Shown in pieces: positions 1 through 9,157 of a stretch of 64,000 nucleotides of DNA. Every line of letters starts with the position of its first letter. The first letter of the stretch is position 1. The notes beneath the pieces are model-generated. The model worked only from the letters and a program-made list of their open reading frames with translations, made no database searches and was not told the origin of the DNA. The DNA comes from Anaerolineaceae bacterium (GTDB lineage: Bacteria > Chloroflexota > Anaerolineae > Aggregatilineales > Phototrophicaceae): positions 62,001-126,000 of the forward strand of contig JACKCH010000018.1 in the NCBI GenBank assembly GCA_020634115.1, in the 5' to 3' direction. Made by a program: the position numbers and the translations under genes.

Positions 1-2
1 TC

Positions 3-2930
3 GTGGACGCCATCAACTGGATTCCCGAAAACGGCTGGCCGACAGGGGATAAGCTGCTGGAAGTGTGGCAGCGGGTCTGGAGTCTGACCGGGATACTCCA
101 GGAGCAGACCGAGCCGGATATTCGCGCCGAAATGCTGCGGACATTCGGCAGTTCAGAAACCATAAACCTGCAAGGCGGGAGTCCCAAAGCGTGGGGCGGT
201 AAGGAAGGCCTAGCCGAGTGTCGAGATCGCCTGCGGACGGTGCGGGATAGGGTGAATGCGTCCCTCAAGCACATCGGGGAGCCGCCGGGTGAGATTGACC
301 AGCGGGCGGCAGAACTGCTGCCGCTGTGGGGCGCACTCATTCAGCAGGTGCAAGCCGCCTACCGCGCCGCCAAAGAGAAAGACAGCCTGCTCGACTTTGA
401 CGACCTGGAACAGCGCACCGCTGACCTGCTGCGCGATTTTCCGCTGGTGTGCGCCCGCTACCAGGATGCTGAGTTCAAGCATATCCTGGTAGACGAGTTC
501 CAGGATACCAACAGCCGCCAATGGGCGATTGTACAGGCGTTAGCCGGATTAGAGCGTCCCGGCAGTCTGTTTGTCGTCGGCGACCCCAAACAGTCTATTT
601 ACGCCTTTCGTGGCGCAGATGTCAGCGTATTCGACCAGGTGAAAGGGCAGATTCTGACGCAGGGTGGGGTGGATGTGGCGCTGGCGCGTTCTTTCCGCAC
701 GCACCGCCGCTTAGTAGCCGGGTTCAACCATATTTTCGCCCAACTGCTGGTGCGCGACCCCGGCAGTCCGGTCAGCGCCTACGAGGTCGAACACGGCCAC
801 CCGATGGAGGCGCACCGCCAGCCCGCACCATCCGAGTCACCCGCGCTGGAACTGCTGCTGGTGAACAAGAGCGCGTTGGAAAAAGGGGACGACAGCCCGG
901 CGGAGGCCGCCCGTCAGATGGAAGCCCGCGCACTGGCGGGGCGGCTGCATGAAATGGTCGCGGCGGAACTCCCGGTTTATGATCGGGACTTAGAGGCGAC
1001 CCGCCCGGTGCAGTACGGTGACATCGCTCTGCTGTTTCAGGCCATGTCCAATGTGAATCTGTACGAAGATGCCTTCAAAGCCGCTGGACTGCCGTTTGTG
1101 ACGGTGGCCGGGCGTGGCTATTACAGCCGCCAGGAAGTCTGGGATTTGCTGAACCTGCTCACGGCGCTGCACAACCCCGCTGATGATCTTGCGTTAGCTT
1201 CGGCGCTGCGTTCGCCACTGTTCAGCCTGAGCGACGATGCCTTGTATGCCCTCCGGTTAGCGCGTAATGAAGCGAACGCACGGCTCTCGCTGTGGGAAGC
1301 GCTGGCTGTCCCCGCCTTTGTCCCGGCGGATGAAGTCGGGATGGTGGCTTTTGCGCGTGATGTCCTGGTGCGGCTGCGCGAACGGGCCGGGCGTATCACG
1401 ATTGAAGAACTGCTGCACGACGCCCTGGCGCAAACCGGCTATCTGGCGACGCTGACCGCCTTGCCGGACGGGGCGCGGCGGCGGGGCAATGTGGAAAAAC
1501 TGCTGGATAAAGCCCGTACCAGCGGCCAGGTGACACTAGGAGCGTTTTCGCGCTACCTGGCTGACTTGAGCGAACGCGAAGTCCGCGAGGGGGAGGCGCT
1601 GGTGGATGCGCAGGACGCTGTGCGGCTGATGACCGTCCACGCCAGCAAGGGGCTGGAATTTCCAGTGGTTGTCCTGGTAGATGCCTCCTGGGAGCGCGGC
1701 AATCTCAATACCTCCGCCCTGGTCAATGACCCGCAGGGTGGCCTCGCCTGCCGGGTCTACGATGAAACCGAGGCGAAACTCAGCAACAGCTACGCCTACC
1801 ATCGCGCCCGCGACTTCCAAGATTTGCGCGAAACCGCCGAGCGCAAACGACTCCTGTATGTGGCGGCGACCCGGGCGCAGGACTATCTCCTGGTGAGCGG
1901 GCAGATGACCGAAACGAGAAGCGGCTGGAAGGCCTCCGGGTGGCTGTCCTGGCTGCTGGACGCGCTGGGTCTGCCCGGTGACGGTTTCCAGACCGGGCGC
2001 GACGTGCGAGCTTACCATTGGGGCGAGGTGGGAATCACCCTGCTGGGCGAAACTGCTGAGGCCGAGCCGGATTCTACCGTAGAACGGGCAGGTGAGGCTA
2101 ATGGGTGGGAAAACCCCGCCGTCTTGCGGGGCGAACCGCTGCCCGGTGGGGTGGTCGTGCCGCCCCTGGTGTCACCAGTGCGCTTAAACCCCCGTCGCGC
2201 CGCTCGCCACCTGACCGCGACTCAGATTGCTATCCTGGGGAGCGATCACCAGCGTTTCCGGCGAGACATCCTGCACAGCGCCCCGGAGTACATTCAATGG
2301 GGGAGTTGGCGCGGCGCGAACTATATCCCGCAGCGTATTCTGGGTGAGATGGTGCATGAGGCGCTGCGTTGGTGGCGTTTCCCCACACAAGAGAACAACC
2401 ATCTAGCGGAGGTGCTGGAAAATTACGCCTGGGAGCAGGGCATTGTGGATGCACGTCAGCGGGAACGGGCGGTGGGGCTGGTGCAGAAGATGCTGTATCA
2501 GACCATGCAGAGCGAGGTGTACCACCAGATTGACAGCGCGATCAAAGCCCAGCGCCCGGTGTACCGGGAACTGCCGTTCATCTATCAGTACGAATCGCAT
2601 ATCATTCATGGTGTTGTGGATACCCTGTTTCAGCGTGAAGATAGTACCTGGGCGGTGGTGGACTATAAAACCAGCTTTGTCGAGGGTGGCCGCGAGAACC
2701 TGGCTGCCATTGATGACCATGCCCTGCGCTATCATTTGCAGGTGGGTATTTATGCGACAGCCGCCAGGGAACAGTTGATGCACGCCATCGGCGATGACCG
2801 GATACCGGCGACGTTTATTCACTATATCCGCTACCATCACACGGTTGAAGTGACGGCGGCGGACTGGCGGGCGGCGTTGGTACAGCTTGAGAGTCGTATT
2901 GGTGATTTCCTGGGTGATCTAAATACGTGA
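3..2930 (+). CDS. addA: AddA-like ATP-dependent helicase-nuclease subunit, 5'-truncated by window edge
   Basis: This is the C-terminal 975 residues of a UvrD/RecB-family helicase with a fused RecB-type nuclease, the AddA (exonuclease V) architecture used for double-strand break processing. Visible helicase motifs in order are II (VDEFQDTN), III (VVGDPKQSIYAFRGAD), IV (ARSFRTHRR), V (LMTVHASKGLEFPVV) and VI (LLYVAATRAQDYLL). Near the C terminus, LGEMVHEAL and a GVVDTLF...WAVVDYKTS block give the PD-(D/E)XK metal-binding residues. The Walker A motif and the N-terminal third are missing because the gene begins before base 1. The GTG at position 3 is therefore internal, not a start. The downstream membrane-protein gene overlaps its stop codon. 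The partner gene addB would be expected upstream. Family certain; AddA versus a related PcrA-nuclease fusion slightly less so. Confidence 0.88.
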   Translation: MDAINWIPENGWPTGDKLLEVWQRVWSLTGILQEQTEPDIRAEMLRTFGSSETINLQGGSPKAWGGKEGLAECRDRLRTVRDRVNASLKHIGEPPGEIDQRAAELLPLWGALIQQVQAAYRAAKEKDSLLDFDDLEQRTADLLRDFPLVCARYQDAEFKHILVDEFQDTNSRQWAIVQALAGLERPGSLFVVGDPKQSIYAFRGADVSVFDQVKGQILTQGGVDVALARSFRTHRRLVAGFNHIFAQLLVRDPGSPVSAYEVEHGHPMEAHRQPAPSESPALELLLVNKSALEKGDDSPAEAARQMEARALAGRLHEMVAAELPVYDRDLEATRPVQYGDIALLFQAMSNVNLYEDAFKAAGLPFVTVAGRGYYSRQEVWDLLNLLTALHNPADDLALASALRSPLFSLSDDALYALRLARNEANARLSLWEALAVPAFVPADEVGMVAFARDVLVRLRERAGRITIEELLHDALAQTGYLATLTALPDGARRRGNVEKLLDKARTSGQVTLGAFSRYLADLSEREVREGEALVDAQDAVRLMTVHASKGLEFPVVVLVDASWERGNLNTSALVNDPQGGLACRVYDETEAKLSNSYAYHRARDFQDLRETAERKRLLYVAATRAQDYLLVSGQMTETRSGWKASGWLSWLLDALGLPGDGFQTGRDVRAYHWGEVGITLLGETAEAEPDSTVERAGEANGWENPAVLRGEPLPGGVVVPPLVSPVRLNPRRAARHLTATQIAILGSDHQRFRRDILHSAPEYIQWGSWRGANYIPQRILGEMVHEALRWWRFPTQENNHLAEVLENYAWEQGIVDARQRERAVGLVQKMLYQTMQSEVYHQIDSAIKAQRPVYRELPFIYQYESHIIHGVVDTLFQREDSTWAVVDYKTSFVEGGRENLAAIDDHALRYHLQVGIYATAAREQLMHAIGDDRIPATFIHYIRYHHTVEVTAADWRAALVQLESRIGDFLGDLNT

Positions 2931-3910
2931 TGAAATGGATACAGTGGCTTACCGGCCCGCTTCCCGAATGGATACGGGCGGATTCCCCCTTTGTGCGTTA
3001 TGAACTGGCTGCACTGCACCGGTCAGCCCACCGGAACCGGCGACGGTTGCAGATGGTTGGGATTGTCGGGGTGATTATCCTCTCGTTTTGGGCGGGCTAT
3101 ATCGTCGCTACCGGATTTTTCCAGCATGAGCCAGGATATAACCTGACTGAAAGCCTGCGTGCGATCCTGTTCTGGCCGGTACTACTGGCGCAGGTCGTGG
3201 CGCAGATTAGTGTGCTGCTCCTGACAGTCAGCATGGTCAGCGAACAGCAGCATCGCCAGGCCTGGGATGACCTGCGGGGGACGGCGAATGGTGTCCGCAT
3301 GTCCATGCGGGCGCGCTGGGCGGTGGTGCTGTTTTACCGGTTGCGCTGGCCGCTGCTGGTGATTTATGCCGCGCGGGTGTTGATGATCCTGGGGCTGCTC
3401 TATGACCTGACGGCCTTTCAGGGGCATTACCTGGATTTGCTCCTGAATGGGGTGATGCCAACAGTTACCCCGGTGGTGGCGGTGCTACTGCTCGTGTTGT
3501 TGATGGCCGCTGCTTTGCTGCTGCCGCTCACTAGCCTGGGGCTGGATGCGGCTGTCGGACTGCTGCTGGCGACCCGGGTGCAGCAGCGTACCTATAGCAC
3601 CCTCGCTCAGATTATCATGGTGTTGTTTCGTTTGGCGTTGGTGGCTCTGATAGTATGGGGCGCGACTCAATTTGTGGCAGGTCGGGTGCAGATAGACGCT
3701 GGGCAGGGCTGGCTGCTGCTCGCGGCCTTTGGCGCGATGGGGGACTGGTCGCTATCCTTCCTGCACCTGAGTTTTATGGGTAGTTTGTGGCTTGTCGTCC
3801 CGTACAGCCTCCTGCTAGGTGCCGCTTTCCTGCTTTTCGCGCTGGCTCAGGCGGCACTGATTGATGTGGTGTTCGCCTTTGCGGTACGCCGCGCCGAGCG
3901 TGCTGGGTAA
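2927..3910 (+). CDS. polytopic membrane protein, ABC-2 permease-like
   Basis: The product has about 327 residues and six to seven predicted membrane segments: around residues 43-62, 85-107, 138-160, 180-205, 225-248, 255-275 and 283-310. The N terminus is cytosolic and basic. It resembles the membrane part of ABC-2-type permeases in its layout, with a long amphipathic loop (SEQQHRQAWDDL) after the second helix, but no ATPase gene is adjacent. The start overlaps the addA stop: GTG at 2927 or ATG at 2930 are both possible, so translation is probably coupled. No catalytic motif is visible and I do not assign a substrate. Confidence 0.6.
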   Translation: MMKWIQWLTGPLPEWIRADSPFVRYELAALHRSAHRNRRRLQMVGIVGVIILSFWAGYIVATGFFQHEPGYNLTESLRAILFWPVLLAQVVAQISVLLLTVSMVSEQQHRQAWDDLRGTANGVRMSMRARWAVVLFYRLRWPLLVIYAARVLMILGLLYDLTAFQGHYLDLLLNGVMPTVTPVVAVLLLVLLMAAALLLPLTSLGLDAAVGLLLATRVQQRTYSTLAQIIMVLFRLALVALIVWGATQFVAGRVQIDAGQGWLLLAAFGAMGDWSLSFLHLSFMGSLWLVVPYSLLLGAAFLLFALAQAALIDVVFAFAVRRAERAG

Positions 3911-4110
3911 TAGCCTCGACGTGATATGAATCGGGATGAAGTTCCTTCAATAAAGGGGGCAAGTCATCAGTTTTCAGCGATCAGTCCTCAGCTTTCAGGA
4001 AAAGATTATCCGTTAGCGGATAGCTCGTTAATCTAAAATGCTAGAGTGCTAACCGGCTATCATGCTCTCAAGCTAGAGGCCAACGGCTAGAATCCAGCAG
4101 CCAGTGGTCT
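3911..4110. other. 200-bp convergent intergenic spacer with TCAG-rich short repeats
   Basis: The spacer separates two converging genes and has no coding signal. Between about 3966 and 4000 it carries several imperfect repeats of a TCAGT/TTTCAG unit. Further on are repeated CTAG-containing words (GCTAGAG, AAGCTAGAGG, ACGGCTAG). I see no clear hairpin terminator. The repeats look like decayed spacer repeats of the kind common in Chloroflexota and cyanobacteria. Confidence 0.35.
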
Positions 4111-6360
4111 TCACCGTTGTTTGCGGCGTTCCAGTGGAATCGTCTCGCCTTCCATCATGTCTTCGGCCATCCTGGGTAGTTCCAACGGCTCCGGTGAGGT
4201 CAACGGCAGTGTGAAGTAAACCGCTGTGCCAATCCATTGTTTGCTCTTGATGCGGATCGTGCCAGCGTGCGCTTCGATAATCTGTTTGGCGGTAGTCAGC
4301 CCTTGCCCTGTCCCTGGCACATGCAGGACGCGCCCGGCGTCTGTGACCGGGTTGCCCCGGTAGAAACGGGTGAAAATGTGTGGCATCTCTTCGGCTGTGA
4401 TACCCACACCATTATCCCGTACCCGCAGCTGCGCCTGCCCATCCGCTTCGCCGCGTATTTCCAGCGTAAGTTTCCCGCCTGGCGGGGTGTATTTGACGGC
4501 ATTGTCGACGATATTGCCAATCGCCCAGCGCAGCCGCCGCTCGTCGCCTAGTACGTACAACCCTTTGCGCTCAATCTGGACATCCAGGGTGAGGTTGGCG
4601 GCAAATGCCACTTGTCGCCACTCATTCGCCACCGCCCACACCAGCGTTTCGAGTGGTAGGGACTGCTGTTCTTCTTTGATGCCCTCGGAAGTCGCGTCGG
4701 TCAGGTCGCGCATTTCCACAATGAGTTTTTGCAGCGCCGCTGAGTGCCGGGTGAGTTCGCGGGTGAACCCGCCGCCCGATTTCCGCATCGCTTCGGTTTG
4801 CGCTAACGCGGCTAAGGGTTGCTGGATGTCCGCTTCAAGCTGCTGCATCATGGCTTCGCGGGCGCGTTCCCGGCGGACTTCGGTGGTGATGTCGCGCAAT
4901 GAGATGACCGTGCCGACCCGCTGTGAAGATAGATTAGTGAGGGCAACGGCTTGCGCGGAGAGCATCCGTCCCTCCACATCCACCCGCCGGGGGTCGCCCA
5001 GCGCATACATGCCAGGCGCGAGGGATGGGCCGAGCTTATCTGTGACGACTTCCGTCAATTCGTGTAAATCCGCATTGGGGGCGATATGCTGCGAACCGAG
5101 CAGCTTTTTCGCATTTTCGTTGATGAGGACGACGCGCCCATCGGTGTCCTGTACCACGACACCATCCGGCAGCGACTCGATAATCGTCAGCATGTGTTCC
5201 GCCTCGCGGCGCTGGCGGCGCAGCGTGAGCCGCAGGGCGTCCTGTCGTTCCTGCACCGTATCGGCGTATTGGTCGAGCGCCTGTCCCATCGCGCCGATTT
5301 CGCCAGTGGCCGTCATGCCGGTACGGGCGGTGATGTCCCCGGCGGCCAGGGCTTCAGCCACCCGTGTCACCTTGTTGACCCGCTCTACCATCAGGCTCAC
5401 GCCCACATAGGCCGTAATCACAATGCCCCCGGCCAGAGCAGCCATCACCAGCGCCGCAAGCTGCTGCCCCATTTGCAGGGCGAAGGGCAGATTATCCGGC
5501 ATGATGGTCACGGTCACACCGAGCGTTTCCGGCCCGAAGACAAACGGGATATAGGCCGCCTGATAGGGTGTACCGTCAAGAGTGACTCGTTGCACGGGAA
5601 CACGGTCTGCGGATTGCAGCGCCTGGGCATACACTTCCGGCGACAGCGATAACCCCGCCAGACTTTCACTTTGGGGGAGCAGGGTGGTGCGGAGCAGTTC
5701 GCCGTTCGCGCCGCCATAGAGCGCGATATTGCTGACGGCACTGCCATGCAGTTCGCTTAAGACCTGTTCCAGTTCAATTCCGGCTAGGACGACGCCGGTC
5801 ACTTGCCCCTCCCGGCTGATTGGCACGGCGGTATAGAGTAGTGTGCCTTCGGCGGTGTGCAACAAGCCGGTAGCGCCGACAAATCCCTCGTCCAAGACCC
5901 CCTGCACAATCGCTTCACCGCTCAAATCCGTGCCAGTGCTGACGGCGTAATCATCCGTTTCGCGCCGGGTGACGTGCAGCAGCCCCAGCGCCTCCACGCC
6001 CGCCACATCCGTGACAATCAGGCTGTCCAGGTTGGCTAACCGCGCCAGACCTTCCAGGGTGATGTGCAGGCCGTCAGTGTCATGATTGGCGATGGCTGCG
6101 CTGATGCCGCTGGTAAACGCGACGCGCTGCGCTTCGGTCCGCAGCCGTTCGTAGAGTGCTGCTGTCCGCTCGGAAGTTGCGCGACTGCTTTGCAGGAGGA
6201 GATTCTGCTGGGGGATTGCCATGCTGCCGCCGCTGCCCCGTGCCAGCGCGTAAGCGCCCACCATGGCGAACACCAGGACGACGGTAAAAAATGGTAGGAT
6301 AAAGCGCCACCGCAGCGAAATGAATCGGGGCTGCTTGCCTGCTACCGTTCCATCACTCAT
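4111..6360 (-). CDS. membrane sensor histidine-kinase-like protein lacking the phospho-acceptor histidine
   Basis: The 749-residue protein has an N-terminal membrane helix (about 19-40), an extracytoplasmic sensor region (about 45-285), a second helix (about 292-315), HAMP (about 316-370), PAS (about 385-490), a dimerisation-like helix pair and a C-terminal HATPase_c domain. The ATPase is complete: N box NIVDNAVKYTPPGG, G1 DNGVGI, F box FTRFYRG, G2 GTGQGL. The HisKA H box is not: where SHELRTPL is expected the sequence reads EADIQQPL, with Ala510 at the histidine position and Asp511 for Glu. So it may be a pseudokinase or an ATP-binding sensor without autophosphorylation. A GGGGG ribosome-binding site lies just upstream of ATG 6360. 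No response regulator gene is adjacent. Confidence 0.85.
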   Translation of the reverse strand: MSDGTVAGKQPRFISLRWRFILPFFTVVLVFAMVGAYALARGSGGSMAIPQQNLLLQSSRATSERTAALYERLRTEAQRVAFTSGISAAIANHDTDGLHITLEGLARLANLDSLIVTDVAGVEALGLLHVTRRETDDYAVSTGTDLSGEAIVQGVLDEGFVGATGLLHTAEGTLLYTAVPISREGQVTGVVLAGIELEQVLSELHGSAVSNIALYGGANGELLRTTLLPQSESLAGLSLSPEVYAQALQSADRVPVQRVTLDGTPYQAAYIPFVFGPETLGVTVTIMPDNLPFALQMGQQLAALVMAALAGGIVITAYVGVSLMVERVNKVTRVAEALAAGDITARTGMTATGEIGAMGQALDQYADTVQERQDALRLTLRRQRREAEHMLTIIESLPDGVVVQDTDGRVVLINENAKKLLGSQHIAPNADLHELTEVVTDKLGPSLAPGMYALGDPRRVDVEGRMLSAQAVALTNLSSQRVGTVISLRDITTEVRRERAREAMMQQLEADIQQPLAALAQTEAMRKSGGGFTRELTRHSAALQKLIVEMRDLTDATSEGIKEEQQSLPLETLVWAVANEWRQVAFAANLTLDVQIERKGLYVLGDERRLRWAIGNIVDNAVKYTPPGGKLTLEIRGEADGQAQLRVRDNGVGITAEEMPHIFTRFYRGNPVTDAGRVLHVPGTGQGLTTAKQIIEAHAGTIRIKSKQWIGTAVYFTLPLTSPEPLELPRMAEDMMEGETIPLERRKQR

Positions 6361-6480
6361 GAAAAACCCCCACTAAACCACTATATGTGCATTATATGCC
6401 CGATTGAAGCGCGCTGCCAAAGGAAGATTGCGGTGATGACAGGCTAATCCGGGGTGATAGGACAGATTAACTATCCTGCC

Positions 6481-7323
6481 TCAGCACGACACATATCCCC
6501 GGCTCTCGAATGTCAGCGGATCTACCGGCACATCGTTGATGCGTGTCTCATAGTGGATGTGCGGGCCGGAACTGTTGCCGGTGCTGCCGCTCCAGGCGAT
6601 GATACTGCCTTTGCCCACGTAATTTCCCTCGCTGACGTTGAATGAGGTCAGGTGGGCGTAATAGGTGATAAACGGTCCGTTCTGCAAGATGACCAGATAG
6701 CCATAGCCGAAGGTGTTCCAGTCCGCAAATGTCACCTGCCCGCTGTGCGTGGCAACGATGGGTGTCCCCAAAGGAATCCCGAAGTCAACCCCACTGTGAT
6801 AGCTGTGGAAACGCTGAGTCAGGATACCGTCCGCCGGGAGTCCCGACGGGGCGCACCCGTCCCCGGCATAGGCCAGTGTGCGTGGTGTGCCGTCCGGCCC
6901 TAATACCGAAACAGTGGGTAAAATCTGCTGCGGTAGGGCGGGCAGCGGCAGCGGCGGGGAGGTCGGGTAGGGCAGCGGCGTGGGCAGGGGAGTCGGCTGG
7001 CCGAGTTCAAAGCGGGTATTGCCAGTGGCGGGCAGGAACGCGCCTACCGGCTGTACGTTCGGCCCCAGGGCATCCAGCGGAATCGCCCCGTAGGCGGGCT
7101 GTCCGTGTTCCAGGTAAGGCACGATGGCCGGGTCAAGCGGTCCGAACAGAGCTTCTGGTGTCCCCAGGGGTGGTGCAGCGGTCACGCCCAGGTTGATGCC
7201 CGTAATGGTTGTTTGCGCGGGTGGTGCGGCGAGTTGCCCGGCGAGATATACGGCGCCCCCGGCCAACAAAACAACAATGACCAGAAACGGCAGCAGCGGC
7301 CCATGTTGGCGAATAAAACGCAT
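6481..7323 (-). CDS. membrane-anchored M23 (LytM) family peptidoglycan endopeptidase
   Basis: The 280-residue exported protein has an N-terminal signal-anchor (about residues 10-30) and a Pro/Thr/Leu-rich linker (about 110-140). A C-terminal peptidase M23 domain follows, with the zinc-binding HSGVDF (HxxxD) and GPHIHYE (HxH) motifs plus the intervening YYAHL. The family cleaves peptide cross-links of peptidoglycan or related wall polymers on the outer face of the membrane. The gene stands alone. Its start follows an AAGAGGA ribosome-binding site. All metal ligands are present, so it is likely active rather than a degenerate LytM regulator. Confidence 0.87.
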   Translation of the reverse strand: MRFIRQHGPLLPFLVIVVLLAGGAVYLAGQLAAPPAQTTITGINLGVTAAPPLGTPEALFGPLDPAIVPYLEHGQPAYGAIPLDALGPNVQPVGAFLPATGNTRFELGQPTPLPTPLPYPTSPPLPLPALPQQILPTVSVLGPDGTPRTLAYAGDGCAPSGLPADGILTQRFHSYHSGVDFGIPLGTPIVATHSGQVTFADWNTFGYGYLVILQNGPFITYYAHLTSFNVSEGNYVGKGSIIAWSGSTGNSSGPHIHYETRINDVPVDPLTFESRGYVSC

Positions 7324-7377
7324 GAGTCCTCTTGTAGTGGTGAGACGCGAGTTGCTTCTATTGTAGACCGAGTTACG

Positions 7378-8949
7378 CTACTCGGTAAGCGTGACATTCG
7401 GCAGGCGCGTCGGTTCGTGGGGCAGCCGCGCCAGCGTGTCGAGTTTTACCTGCGCGCCCGGCAGCGTCAACCGGTGATAGACCATCGCCGCTGTTTGCCG
7501 GATGTGACCGGGGCGCAGGTTGGCCGGGTTACGAATCAGCCGCCGCAGTTCCGCCCACGTTTTGCGCGAACGATAGTCCTTATGCACAACCGTATGCAAC
7601 TGCCGGTAAAACTCGGTGCGGAACGGCCCTTGATACAGCATCGCCATGTCTTCGCTGTCAATCCAGTTGGCGCGTTCGCCCAGTTCGCCGCGCACCCGTT
7701 CGTAAAACGGTGTCCCCGGCAGCGGGTAGCTCACGCTGATTCCGATGTCATCCGGCATCAGGTCACGCACCATGTTGAGCGTTTTTTCGATATCCTCGCG
7801 GGTTTCTCCGGGATAGCCGAATTGCAGGAAAAACGCGACTTTGACGCCATGCGCGTGCAGTTGGCGGGTCGCCTCGTAAATCTGCTCGACCTGCGTGCCT
7901 TTATCCATCGCGTCCAGGATTTTCTGCGAGCCGCTTTCCGCGCCTACCCACACGACCTTCGCGCCCGCCCGCGCCAGCGCCGGAATCGTCTTGCCGCGCA
8001 GCAGCAAGTCCACCCGGTTCAGGCTCTTGAAGGGGATATGCGCTCCGGTACGGTCTAACTCGTCGGCAAACGCCTCAATCCACCGGTCTTGAATGCCCAT
8101 GATGTCATCCATGAACCAGATGTGATCGGGCTGGAAGTTCGCCTTGAGCCATGCCATTTCCGCCACCACGTTCTGCGGGCTGCGGATGCTGTATTTCTGC
8201 CCCCAGATCGGTTTGGCGCACCAGTTACAGTGAAACGGGCAGCCGCGCGTCGTGACGAGGTTCATCGAATAATAGCCATGCCGTTCCACCCAGACCCGGC
8301 GGTACTGTTCCCGATTGACCAAATCCCAGGCCGGGAAGGGCAGGGCGTCCAAATCACGGATGACCGGGCGCGGCGGTGTTTTGACCACCTCGCCGTTATG
8401 CAGATAGGCAAGACTTTGAATCGCGTAGAGGCCGGAGTCGCTAGTAACACCTTCTAAAATAGGCTCTGGTAGGGGCGCACCGCCGTGCGCTACACCCTGC
8501 ATGGCCGCATCCCTTGTTAGATACGCCAACAACTCCGCCAGCGTTTCTTCGCCTTCACCCAGCAGCACGTAATCCGCGCCGCGCTCCAAATACTGGTCGG
8601 CATGGTCGCTCATGTCCGCGCCGCTGACAATCACCGTGCAGCCCTGTGCTTTCGCTATCTCGACCATTTCAAAGGCCGCATCGCGCATCCGCAGCAGCGA
8701 CATTTTACTCAGGTAGTTGAAGTTATCCTCAAAAATCACGGCGTAACGCGGCTGGTACTGCCGCAGCGCCGCCGCCCATTCCCCCGTGCCTTCCGCCAGC
8801 ATCGCGTCGAACAGCGCCACATCGTATCCCTTTTCCCGCATGAAGCTGGCCGCATACAGTGTCCCCAGCGGGGGATACGGCTGCATCGCCGCCCACAGTT
8901 TCGGGTCAAAGCGCAGGTAATACGATTGGCCGAACAGGATGTCAGTCAT
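7378..8949 (-). CDS. B12-binding domain radical SAM protein
   Basis: The 523-residue protein has an N-terminal cobalamin-binding Rossmann-like domain (about 20-150; PPLGTLYAASF and VIVSGADMSDH...LGEGEET are typical). A radical SAM domain follows, whose cluster ligands are Cys237, Cys241 and Cys244 in RGCPFHCNWC. A GAESGSQKILDAMDKG segment and GYPGETREDIEKT follow, both usual in this superfamily. The class includes methylases and ring-forming enzymes acting on unreactive carbons. Nothing nearby identifies the substrate. The preceding gene on the same strand, an amidohydrolase, is separated by 208 bp, so they need not form an operon. Confidence 0.85.
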   Translation of the reverse strand: MTDILFGQSYYLRFDPKLWAAMQPYPPLGTLYAASFMREKGYDVALFDAMLAEGTGEWAAALRQYQPRYAVIFEDNFNYLSKMSLLRMRDAAFEMVEIAKAQGCTVIVSGADMSDHADQYLERGADYVLLGEGEETLAELLAYLTRDAAMQGVAHGGAPLPEPILEGVTSDSGLYAIQSLAYLHNGEVVKTPPRPVIRDLDALPFPAWDLVNREQYRRVWVERHGYYSMNLVTTRGCPFHCNWCAKPIWGQKYSIRSPQNVVAEMAWLKANFQPDHIWFMDDIMGIQDRWIEAFADELDRTGAHIPFKSLNRVDLLLRGKTIPALARAGAKVVWVGAESGSQKILDAMDKGTQVEQIYEATRQLHAHGVKVAFFLQFGYPGETREDIEKTLNMVRDLMPDDIGISVSYPLPGTPFYERVRGELGERANWIDSEDMAMLYQGPFRTEFYRQLHTVVHKDYRSRKTWAELRRLIRNPANLRPGHIRQTAAMVYHRLTLPGAQVKLDTLARLPHEPTRLPNVTLTE

Positions 8950-9050
8950 GGCTGATTTGCTCTCTTAGAAGCCGAAAGATGCACTATAAAAAAGGCGGGT
9001 AGTCGCGCCGGGTTGCCTCTACAGAATCGCCCTAAAATGAGGGATTTGTA

Positions 9051-9072
9051 GGGGCATGATACATCATGCCCC
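9051..9072. repeat. perfect inverted repeat, REP-like palindrome
   Basis: GGGGCATGAT at 9051-9060 and ATCATGCCCC at 9063-9072 form a perfect 10-bp inverted repeat around a two-base centre. It lies between the amidohydrolase and the radical SAM gene. No T-run follows on either strand, so it looks more like a dispersed palindromic element than an intrinsic terminator. A decayed relative appears near 33449. Confidence 0.5.
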
Positions 9073-9157
9073 CGCTGCTCAACCGCGTAATTTCCACGTA
9101 GAACCAGCATAACGCATCCCAGCGGTGGGGCAAAATGAGGAAATCATGACCGCGCTG

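Noticed and set aside
4370..5410. 346-codon plus-strand open frame opposite the sensor kinase
   Set aside because: Ser/Arg/Cys-rich composition and full overlap with HAMP, PAS and ATPase coding sequence mark it as a shadow.
7105..8058. 317-codon plus-strand open frame across the peptidase and radical SAM genes
   Set aside because: It spans two genes with clear conserved motifs on the other strand.
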